Shown: positions 20,036 through 29,315 of the stretch, in pieces
Layout: each line of letters begins with the position of its first letter
How positions within the stretch are numbered: the first letter of the stretch is position 1
DNA from: Haematobia irritans
Lineage: Eukaryota; Arthropoda; Insecta; Diptera; Muscidae
Length of the DNA: 64,000 bases
NCBI RefSeq assembly: GCF_050003625.1
Contig: NC_134400.1
Coordinates: 44,750,557 to 44,814,556, forward strand
Reading direction: 5' to 3'
Made by a program: the position numbers and the translations under genes
The notes under the pieces: generated by a model
The model's input: the letters and a program-made list of their open reading frames with translations, nothing else
The model's database searches: none
Told to the model about the DNA's origin: nothing

Positions 20036-20827
20036 ACTTCCATCCACTAACGAAGATAATTATGAAAGTGATGACAACAACGAGGAAACCATACCACCCC
20101 ACTGCCACATAACCATTAGATGTACACGAGAAATAGCCGGTTTTAATGGATTGGGTGAAGCGGTACGCCGCTTGGATTTCCGCAGTTCGGTACGAGATCG
20201 AAGGCGCTTCCATTACATAGTGGCGTTACTGCGTTTGTTGGTGGCCCACAAAGGCATTGCTAATTTGTCGGGCAGTGCCCAAAAGCAACTGTTGCAAATG
20301 GTCGAAGAAGTTGCCTCTCATGGTAAGCAAATGGATATTGTGAAAACTTGTTTGTCATTCATTGTCTTATGTTGCATGACTGTTATTAGTTTTGTCTATG
20401 GATTTCAAATCTATTTAAATGGCGATATCTCGCTTTGTTTTTTTTTTTTTGCCCGCTATATTTCTAATTTATTTCCTTGCTCTCTTCCAGTTAGTGACAG
20501 CCAACAACATTTGAATGTTTTGCGTGGTCTTTCGCTGCAATTGCAACATATTGTCTATCAGGAGAATCAGAAATGTTGGGGCAAACCATTGGGTAGCTCA
20601 AATCTTTGGCAGGAGCATGTGGAAACCATTAAGCGTATTCAACAACTAGCTAATCAGATTGAAATTAAAGAGGTAAGTGGTAGAGATAAATGGCAAACAT
20701 TTTTAAAGTTTTTTTTTCTTTAACTTCATTGTAGCCTGGTCCAGAAATACGTCCAAAATTATGTGATCTGCCTGAGGAATGTATACGAGAAATAATATTA
20801 CGTATTGCCGATCACAGGGATTTGGAA
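20036..20827 (+). CDS. F-box protein, FBXO25/FBXO32 (atrogin-1) type, internal exons
   Basis: Three exons join in frame: 20036-20322, 20491-20672 and 20735-20827. All have consensus GT/AG borders and matched phases. The product has GFNGLGEAVRRLDFRSS, RRRFHYIVALLRLL and NLSGSAQKQLLQMVEE, aligning with the helical N-terminal region of FBXO25/32 (GEAFNRLDF...RRFNYVVRLLELI...LSGIAQK). A linker with WQEHVETIKRIQQLANQ follows, then the start of the F-box, LCDLPEECIREIILRI. Family members are substrate receptors of SCF ubiquitin ligases, binding Skp1 through the F-box. The last exon ends at a GTGAGT donor after RDLE, halfway through the F-box. No continuation is visible before the gap at 26170, and the upstream exons are also missing. 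Drosophila CG11658 is the likely orthologue (from memory). Confidence 0.85.
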
Positions 20828-21156
20828 GTGAGTATACACGCATTTAGATAGTTATAAGTAAATGGCGTACTGAAAAATGCTGGCCTGTTACATTCGGCTA
20901 CGAGAATGGGTTATAGTCTACTTTAGGCTAGGTTCCATGTTACCCTACCCCCAGAGAAGGAACATGATCTTTCTTTTTTACAGTGAACATGGAAATTTTT
21001 TGTCGCAAAAATATTTCTTTTGTCAAATATAATAGCCCTGCTGAAATCAGATATATCATTTCCAATAATGTAACATGTTTGACGCAACCGTTTTGCGTCA
21101 AACATGTTACATTATCACCGTGATCGTGTTTGAGGTGGTCATATTCCTTCTCCAGA
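20828..21156. other. Presumed F-box gene intron with a perfect hairpin
   Basis: After the 20828 donor the sequence is non-coding. 21066-21087 (TAATGTAACATGTTTGACGC + AA) and 21093-21114 are perfect 22-bp complements with a 5-nt loop. Confidence 0.8.
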
Positions 21157-21380
21157 CGGACGAAAAAGACTGTTTTTCATATGTTTCGGTATACAAATTA
21201 TAGGTTTGGCACTCAAATTTTTAGCACAATATCTTTAATTGCAGGCATATGATATTTATAAACTAGCATAACATGTTTGCGACATATATGTAAATACGAG
21301 TATAAGTTATATTTATATAGCATAGCTTGCGGCGCCCACGAGCCGATTGAACAAACTTTATTTAACAGAAACATACATTT
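21157..21380. mobile_element. Truncated copy of the CACG-end TIR element
   Basis: GACGAAAAAGACTGTTTTTC followed by ATATGTTTCGG and TAACATGTTTGCGACATATA match 14862-15000. The right part is absent. Confidence 0.65.
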
Positions 21381-21385
21381 AGTTG

Positions 21386-21490
21386 GGCACCGTGGAGCAG
21401 TGGTTGGTTGCTACGTCCGCCCTGCATGCCAAGGGTCGTGGTTTCGATCCCTGCTTCGACCGAACACCAAAAAGTTTTTTTTTTGTTTTT
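21386..21490 (+). mobile_element. tRNA-derived SINE head, plus strand
   Basis: GCACCGTGGAGCAGTGGTTG (box A-like), GCCCTGCATGCCAAGGGTCG and GGTTTCGATCCCTGC (box B, one extra T) are followed by the CGACCGAACACCAAAAAG seen in other SINE copies, then a T-rich run. Only the head and first body segment are present. Confidence 0.75.
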
Positions 21491-21782
21491 TTTTTTTACA
21501 TATATTGCAGATATGTTCGGAAGAGTCCGAAAAGATGTTCAACATTACATACTACTATATTAAATTTTTACTATGAACTGTAAAATGTGTCTTATTAAAG
21601 ACTTAAAGTCAGAAAAGAACAGTGCTTGATATAAACGAAATGGACTGTGTTGTTGGTTCAAAAATAATTTTTTTATTGAAAAAATAAAAATTTTGTAACA
21701 AACGAATTTTTTTGTAATAAAAGTTTAAAATTTTCGAAGCAATTCAAAAACTCTAACAAAAGAAAAACGTGTTTGGTACACG

Positions 21783-23825
21783 ATGGCAAATGTATCTTAA
21801 ATCTGTATCTTTGATTTAATATATACCATACGTGGTATATATTACATAAAAAAGACCGATTAAAAACGTATATAATTCAGTTTGACAAAATTTTCTATAG
21901 AAAAAAAGTTTTGACAAAATTTTCTATAGAAATAAAATGTTCACAAAATTTTCGATAGAAATAACATTTTCACAAAATTTTCTATAGAAACAAAATTTTC
22001 ACAAAATTTTCTATAGAAATAAAATTTTGACAAAAATTTCTATAGAAATAAAGTTTTGATAAAATTTTCTATAGAAATGAAATTTTAACAAAATTTTCTA
22101 TAGAAATAAAATTTTGGCAAAATTTTCTATAGAAATAAATTTTTGACAAAATTTTCTGTAGAAATAAAATTTTGACAAAATTTTCTATAGAAATAAAATT
22201 TTGGTAGATTATTTTTGGCTCGAGTGGCAACCATGATTATGAACCGATATGGAGCAATTTTTGTGTGATTGGAGATCGGCTATATATAACTATAGACCGA
22301 TATGGACCAATATTGGTATGGTTGTTAGCGGCCATATACTAACACCACGCTCCAAATTTGAACCGGGCCGGATGAATTTTGCTCCTCCAAGAGGCTCCGG
22401 AGGTCAAATCTGGAGAACGGTTTATATGGGGGCTACATATAATTATGGACCGATATGGACCAATTCTGGCACGGTTTTTAGATACCATATACTAACACCA
22501 TGTTCTTTGAGTCTCCGCAAGCCAAATATGGGGATCGGTTTATATGGGGCTATATATAATTGTGAACCGATGTGGACCAATTTTTGCATGGATGTTAGAG
22601 ACCATATACTAACACCACGTTGACATTTGAACCAGATCGGGTGAATTTTGCTCCTCCAAGAGGCTCCGGAGGTCAAATCTGGAGAACTGTTTATATGGGG
22701 CTATATATAATTATGGAGCGATATGGACCAATTCTTGCACGGTTGTTAGATACCATATACTAACACCATGTTCCAAATTTCAACCAGATCGGATGAAATT
22801 TGCTTCTCTTAGAGTCTCCGCAAGCCAAATCTGGGGATCGGTTTATATGTGGGCTATATATAATTATGATCCAATGTGTACCAATTTTTGCATGGTTGTT
22901 AGAGACCATATACCAAAACCAGGTACCAAATTTCTGCCGGATCGGATGAACTTTGCTCCTCTTTGAGGCTCCGCAAGCCAAATCTGGGGATCGGTTTATA
23001 TGGGGGCTATATATAATTATGGACCGATGTGGACCAATTTTTTGCATGGATGTTAGAGACCATATACCAACACCATGTATCAAATGTCAGCAACATCGGA
23101 TGAAATTTGCTTCTCTTTGAGGCTCGGCAAGCCAAATCTGGGGATCGGTTTATATGGGGCTATATATAATTATGGAGCGATATGGACCAATTCTTGCACG
23201 GTTGTTAGATACCATATACTAACACCATGTTCCAAATTTCAGCCGGATCGGATGAACTTTGCTCCTCTTTGAGGCTCCGCAAGCCAAATCTGGGGATCGG
23301 TTTATATGGGGGCTATATATAATTATGGACCGATGTGGACCAATTTTTTGCATGGATGTTAGAGACCATATACCAACACCATGTATCAAATGTCAGCAAC
23401 ATCGGATGAAATTTGCTTCTCTTTGAGGCTCGGCAAGCCAAATCTGGGGATCGGTTTATATGGGGCTATATATAATTATGGACCGATGTGGACCAATTTT
23501 TGCATGGTTGTTAGAGACCATATACCAACACCATGTATCAAATGTCAGCAACATCGGATGATCTTTGCTTCTCTTTGAGGCTCCGCAAGCCAAATCTGGG
23601 GATCGGTTTATATGGGGGCTATATATAATTATAGACCGATGTGGACCAATTTTTTGCATGGTTGTTAGAGACCATATACCAACTCCATGTACCAAATTTC
23701 AGCCGGATCGGATGAAATATGATTCTCTTAGAAATAAAATATTCTTAGAGCAATATTTCGATGTGTTACAAACGGAGTGACAAAGTTAATATACTTCCCA
23801 TCCTATGGTGGAGGGTATAATAAAC
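21783..23825 (+). mobile_element. Composite repeat A, longest copy
   Basis: It starts in the 5' module (GCAAATGTATCTTAAATCTG) with the uninterrupted site of the Sola-like insertion (CGTGGTATATATTACATAAA). It continues through a 30-bp minisatellite array (21880-22200), GGCTCGAGTGGCAACCATG, at least eight tandem units of about 150 bp (22240-23710) and the terminal GATGTGTTACAAACGGAGTG...GGTGGAGGGTATAATAA. Adjacent units are more alike than units in other copies, implying local homogenisation. Confidence 0.85.
21880..22200. repeat. 30-bp minisatellite array
   Basis: About eleven units of AAAATTTTGACAAAATTTTC + TATAGAAATA. Confidence 0.92.
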
Positions 23826-25184
23826 TCCGTGATCGGGTTCAGTGGATAAATTTAAACCCCATACAGGATGAGAGATTAGTTGTACAATTAATCAAATATC
23901 GTTAATCAAAAATTTTGTAAAGATTTATATTAGAAAATTTTAACTAAAATATTTTAGTAATTGCAACATGATACAATTTCAATAATTTTTGTCAAATTAA
24001 AGGAAATTTATAAAAAATTAATATTTTTTTCTCGTGGTTAAAAATTATATTTTTTTGGAAAAAATAAAATACTTAAATAAAAATTTATTAAAAATAATAT
24101 TTTTTTTCTGTTGTTTAAAAAAAAATTCATATGTTGGAAGAAAAAATTGGAGTTTAAAATTGTTAAAGTGTCCTTAGTGCTATTTTAGAACTTTATATAG
24201 CGCTAAAGACATTTTAACAAATTTTAATTCCAATTATTTCTTCCAAAATATGAAAAAAATGTATTATTTTTAATAAATTTTTATTTAAGTATTTATTCAT
24301 TTCAGATGAACTCTGTTTCAGCAAACCTCGCCCATTTTAGAAAACAAGGAAATATTTTCATATTTAGTAAAATTTCGTACTTCGTTTGTATAAAAAAAAT
24401 TTAAATTTTTAGTTCATGTTATTATAAACAAAAAATTATTAAAATAAGAAAAATGTCTCACATTTGTCAAAATTGAATTAAAATCTAACTAATTTTTAGG
24501 AATTAAAATAATTTTAAATCGGCTATAAAAAATTTCAGTTGTCTGGGGAACAATTATTCTCATTTCCTTACGGATAACTTCTAATTGATTTTATAATGGA
24601 TAACTGTCCGCCGCCAAATAGTCCAATTCAGCCGTTAAGATGCCGCCGCCGGAGGCAAAAATTTAGTTTGGATCAGAGATTTTAGCCGCCGCCGACTAAC
24701 AGTCGATGCCACTGCCGATTAAGTCGGTTCATCTCGACTAAAATGTAGTCGCCAATTAATGAAAATAAGTTTATTAAAATCGGAGAATTTTCTTATTTAC
24801 ATGTGTTGCATTTTCTGTCACAAGAAAAATTCAAATGTTTACCATTTACTGCAAAAAAAAGGAAATATTATTTCACCCAAACTAATTCAATACTACCATT
24901 TTTAGTTAATTTAGTACAAACTTTGAAAAATATAGATTAATAAAATGGGAATTTGATTTTAGGTTTGATCGTACGTATCGATCGTATTTATCTCATAGCT
25001 TTTCGGATGGTTCTAGTTTGATATTTTACGGTATAATTGACCGACGTACAGTGGTTCCTAATCGTTTTTTAGGAAATAATTCTGCAAATTTTTTATATAG
25101 ATATAAACATAATTTTTTCTTTGTGTGAAGGAGACGATATAGACACATGGTGTCTTTGGCAAAAATGCTCAGGGTGGGCTCCTG
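23826..25184. other. No gene recognised; AT-rich, short CCG-rich island
   Basis: 23890-24560 has self-complementary AT-rich stretches reminiscent of MITE family 1 interiors, but no ends can be fixed. 24605-24725 contains GCCGCCGCCGGAGGC and AGCCGCCGCCGAC, unusually GC-rich for this window; it has no open frame of note. 25049-25130 is the dispersed TGGTTCCTAATCG repeat. Confidence 0.5.
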
Positions 25185-26169
25185 AGTCGATATAGCCATG
25201 TCCGTCTGTCCGTGAACACACTTTTGTAATCAAAGTCTAGATCGCAGTTTTAGTCTAATCGACTTCAAATTTGGCACAAGTATGTGTTTTGGCTCAGAAT
25301 AGAACCCTATTGATTTTGGTTCAGATTTAGATATAGCTCCCATATATATATTTCGCCCAATATGAACTTATATGGCCCCAGAAGCCAGAGTTTTACCCTA
25401 ATTTGATTAAAATTTTGCACAAGAAGAACAATTAGTACTATAGTCAAGTGCGCCAAATTTTATTGAAATCGGTTCAGATTTAGATATAGCTCCCATATAT
25501 ATCTTTCGCCCGATATGGACTAATACGGACCCAAAAGCAAGAGTTTTACCCCAATTTGGTTGAAATTTTGCCCTAGGAGTGTAATTTGTAGTGTAGTCAA
25601 GTGTGCCAAATTTTATTGAAATCGGTTCAGATTTAGATATAGCTCTCTCTCGTTCGCCCGATTTACACTCATATGACCACAGTGGCCAATTTTTTACTCC
25701 GATTTAATTGAAATTTTGCACAGGGAGTAGAATTAGCATTGTAGCTATGAGTGCCAAATTTGGTTGAAATCGGTTCAGATTTAGATATATCTCCCATATA
25801 TACACTCATATGACCACAGAGGCCAATATTTAACTCCGATTTAGTTGAAATTTTGCACAGGGAGTAGAATAAGCATTGTAGCTATGCGTGCCAAATTTGG
25901 TTAAAATCGGTTTAGACTTAGATATAGCTCCCATATATATGTTTTTCTGATTTCGACAAAAATGGTCAAAATACCAACATTTTCCTTGTAAAATCGCCAC
26001 TAATTTTCCTAAACTTCTAATACATATATATCGAGCGATAAATCATAAATAAACTTTTGCGAAGTTTCCTTAAAATTGCTTCAGATTTAAATGTTTTCCA
26101 TATTTATACCCACCAGCATAGAATGGTGACGGGGGTGTAATAAGTTTGTCATTCCGTTTGTAACACATC
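25185..26169 (-). mobile_element. Composite repeat C, minus-strand copy abutting the gap
   Basis: On the + strand, units of about 150 bp repeat ATCGGTTCAGATTTAGATAT, AGCTCCCATATATAT, TTCGCCCGATAT and TTGAAATTTTGCAC. The 3' module TCCGTCTGTCCGTG lies at the left. 26100-26169 (ATACCCACCAGCATAGAATG, TTTGTCATTCCGTTTGTAAC) is a separate composite terminus running into the Ns. Confidence 0.8.
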
Positions 26170-26269
26170 NNNNNNNNNNNNNNNNNNNNNNNNNNNNNNN
26201 NNNNNNNNNNNNNNNNNNNNNNNNNNNNNNNNNNNNNNNNNNNNNNNNNNNNNNNNNNNNNNNNNNNNN
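26170..26269. other. Assembly gap of exactly 100 N
   Basis: Exactly 100 Ns, the usual placeholder for a gap of unknown size. Repeat sequence enters from the left and a coding exon emerges on the right, so genomic sequence, including dynein gene exons, is missing here. Confidence 0.98.
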
Positions 26270-29243
26270 AATATCTGCTAAAACATCAAATTGTTGAAGA
26301 AGACATCGCAATGGACTCGAATGATTTTTATATATGGAATTTTGAATATCCCTTAAAGCCTTTGACCATTTTTAATAGCAATGAGAAAGTAAAGACGGCT
26401 GCATACTGTCCCAGAGATGAAAGTTGGATTGCGGGCGCTTTTCAATCGGGTAAAATTTGCCTTTGGGATTCTCGCATCTCTGGTCATCCGATTGCTGTAT
26501 GCCCTTTGGAGACAGCTCACCGAGAGACTGCATCCGCCCTCTGCTGGGTACATTCAAAAACCAATTCCGAATTTTATACAGGTTCCTACGATGGATCGGT
26601 TAAGTTCTGGGACATCCGCAATATGGAAAAACCTTTCTATGATTTGCTACTCGACACCGAGAAGACTGACGAACAATCACGAGAACGAGCCCACGGAGTA
26701 ACGGTATTGGAATTTGAATACACAATTCCAATACGTTTCATTATAGGAAGTGATATGGGCAGTGTATTCGTAGGCAATCGCAAGGGATCGACACCAATGG
26801 AAATATTGGATGCTGGAAATTTTCGCTTATTCAATGGACCCATACGAACCATTGAGCGTAATCCGTTCTTTGTAAAGAATTTCCTTATAACTGGAGATTG
26901 GTGTGCTAAAATTTGGGCTGAAGAATACAAAAGTTCTCCCTCGACTCTGTTCATAAAGAAAAATAATCAGATTCTCTGCGGAACCTGGAGCACAGCTCGT
27001 TGCTCTCTTTTTGTAACAGGCGACACTGAAGGTGAATTGGATTTTTGGGATTTGTTGTTACATCAGAGAAAACCCATATTTTCCATGAAATATTCGAATC
27101 CAATTGTATACGCGAAATTTCATCCGACTGGCGAATATCTAGCTGTAGGTTTTGACAATGGTGACACAGAAATTTTCGAATTGGATCCAGGTTTAAAACA
27201 AAGCACGAACAAAGATAAGGCATTGATAGCGGCAGTAAGTAAATTTATAGACATTTTGGTAAAAGTCGAAATTTATACCTAATTTTTTTCTGATTGTTTC
27301 GGCATTTGACATTAAGGACTCGGCTATAAAAAAGGATATCCCTGTCGATAACACCGTAATACAGAATTATCGTTATTAAAAGCGTTTATATTTCACATAT
27401 GGGTAGCGAAAATTTTATTATACGTACATACCGGGATTAAAGTCCAGCATAAGATTCTATCAAAATTTTTCCTCATAAAAACGCACTAAAATTTTTGCTA
27501 GCAAAAATTAGAAATATGTGCTTTTAGCACCCACAAAAATATGCCGGTAAATTTTTTACGACAAATAACTGAAGCCGTTGATATTGATTAAGTTCATGTC
27601 AAGTCCCGGTATGCATATCTAACAATAATTCCGCTAACTATAAGAAATACATTGGTACGTTTGCTACCGCATATTCCATGGGGCGTTGTTATCGACTAAT
27701 TACTTTTTGCTCCGATATTGCGTCGTTCAGCCTACAAGTTTATCTAGACGATAAAGGTTGAGTTAAGGGCACCTTATACGGTCGGATAAACCCTGCGACA
27801 CAACACGTTGCGGCGACAAATCCGATTGTATAAGGTCGTGTTCGGCTGTCGCTGGGACGTGTTGGCATAAAATCAAAACAACTTTGATTTTTTCTGGTTG
27901 GGTGGTACAAATCATTGAGAGTAAGGGGATGTTCGACAAACATTATCAAAGACAAATTTATTTTTACATTAAAAACAGGTATTTCTGCAATGAAATTAAT
28001 GATGGATGGCCAATTCTGGTTGAAAATTAAAGAAATATATAAATCTAAACCAGTATTGTGGCAAAAACGTGGAAAATATCCACTTCCAATCAATGGGAAA
28101 CCAGGCGACAAGTATTTTAAATTCATCAAGTAATTTGTAATATATTAAATGAGGATTACTTCAGGAATCATTGTTTTGACACATATACCAGGATTTTTTT
28201 ATTATTTTCTTCCATTTTTTCAGTAAAAAATGGTTTCACCCATAAATCTTCGTACAACTTCATTGTTTGTTTATGCTTCTTCTTATTTTTTCATGTTGTC
28301 ATCACATTTGTTCGTGCAGTGTAAGGGCAAAACTTGAACTAACACACAACAAATAGACGAAACTCTGTCGGAGTTTTTATCCGACCGTCTAAGGTCCGCT
28401 TTATGCGCTTTACAGACTATCAGTTATTCCGGACGGAATGTCGGTGTTTGTAAAGAATCTTACAGTGTGTCGGATCGATACGACTTGTCGGCGATGACTA
28501 AATAATCGTTAAATGTGTTATCGATCCCATAAACATGCAGCAGTATCGATTATGCCTTCGGACTTAACTTATAATGTGCACAATATATGGGATATGTTCG
28601 ACACGAGCATTGTCGTCCTGAATAACTGATAGTCTGTAAAGCGCATTAGCGGATTTTTCGCCGCAACGTATTGTGTCGCAGGATTTATCCGACCGTATAA
28701 GCTCCCCTTTACAAACATAGGCATTTCATCCGGATAACGGCACATAACATATACATGGCAAAACTGTGTTATTGGCAAGCAAACGAAATTTCCGTTGTAT
28801 GTAGATACCGGCCTCTTTGTTTTTATTTTTTTTTTATAAAATATCCTCTCAGTATGACTTTACCTTTACAAATATGTATTTTATATGGTAAATTTTTTCA
28901 GATGTTCGAACGTGAACAATTACGATGTAAACTTTTGGATGGTCGTGTGGAAGAAATTAAATTGAAACAACGTATCACGTTAGCCGAGAATGAAACAGCA
29001 GTTATTGAGGATCGCCAACAACATATACAGGAGCTCGTAGATATTAACGACTCAGATGAATTTCTTCGTATTATCTCTTCGGATGTTGAATTTCGAGATA
29101 TCTTTAATAATTTTCAGGACTTGACATTGAAGGTCGAAAAGAAACGGCAAGAGCGTGAATATGTTATGGAAAGAACCGACTTTGAAGTGGCTCGATCATC
29201 AACTTCCAAACAACCCTCAATAAAAGAGAATATCAATAATTAG
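26270..29243 (+). CDS. Axonemal dynein intermediate chain, DNAI2 type (5' part in gap)
   Basis: Two exons, 26270-27234 and 28902-29243, join at phase 0 (GTAAGT donor, TTTTTTCAG acceptor). The frame is open from the gap (first full codon 26272), so the M at 26311 is internal. The product is a WD40 protein: DFYIWNFEYPLKPLTIF, SGKICLWDSR, DGSVKFWDIRNMEKP, RTIERNPFFVKNFLITGDW, CAKIWAEE and EGELDFWDLL. These match the beta-propeller of outer-arm dynein intermediate chain 2 (GQIACWDTRKG, ALQRNPFYPKNFLTVGDW). Exon 2 begins MFEREQLRCKLL, equivalent to the vertebrate MFERETRREKIL tail, and is charged and helical. The protein would sit at the base of outer dynein arms in the sperm flagellum or chordotonal cilia. 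The N-terminal region is missing. The intron holds two nested Harbinger-like elements. Confidence 0.88.
27766..28708. mobile_element. PIF/Harbinger-type element, 943 bp, TTA duplication
   Basis: The left end AGGGCACCTTATACGGTCGG and the complement of the right end AGGGGAGCTTATACGGTCGG begin TIRs of about 55 bp. TTA flanks both sides (27763-27765, 28709-28711), the signature of PIF/Harbinger. An internal + frame (27915-28133) has FWLKIKEIYKSKPVLW, faintly like the MADF/Myb-type DNA-binding protein such elements carry; that assignment is weak. A second element is nested at 28404-28645. Confidence 0.8.
28404..28645. mobile_element. Nested PIF/Harbinger-type MITE, 242 bp, TTA duplication
   Basis: TGCGCTTTACAGACTATCAG at the left is complementary to CTGATAGTCTGTAAAGCGCA at the right; the TIR extends to about 30 bp. 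TTA flanks at 28401-28403 and 28646-28648. Non-coding. Confidence 0.85.
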
Positions 29244-29268
29244 CATATTCTATTTCTTAACAAGAAGA

Positions 29269-29274
29269 TTTATT
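29269..29274 (-). promoter_or_regulatory. Poly(A) signal of the hold'em gene
   Basis: TTTATT on + is AATAAA on the minus strand, 42 bp past the hold'em stop. Cleavage downstream would fall within about 20 bp of the dynein stop codon, so the two 3' ends probably overlap. Confidence 0.6.
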
Positions 29275-29315
29275 TCGATAACTATTTTATAATGTAAAAA
29301 TACATTGTTCGTACT

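Noticed and set aside
21880..22200. Regular 30-bp repeats suggestive of a CRISPR array
   Set aside because: The units are contiguous with no unique spacers, the host is a eukaryote, and the same unit is dispersed at many loci.
22249..23780. Many overlapping open frames with recurring YMGAIYNYGPIWTNF-like translations, on both strands
   Set aside because: They follow the 150-bp period of composite A units, which is a multiple of three, so open frames extend mechanically. Both strands show them and there is no domain, start context or splice structure.
27740..28129. Long minus-strand open frame in the dynein intron
   Set aside because: It overlaps the TIR and interior of a Harbinger-type element, and the opposite-strand frame has the more protein-like composition.
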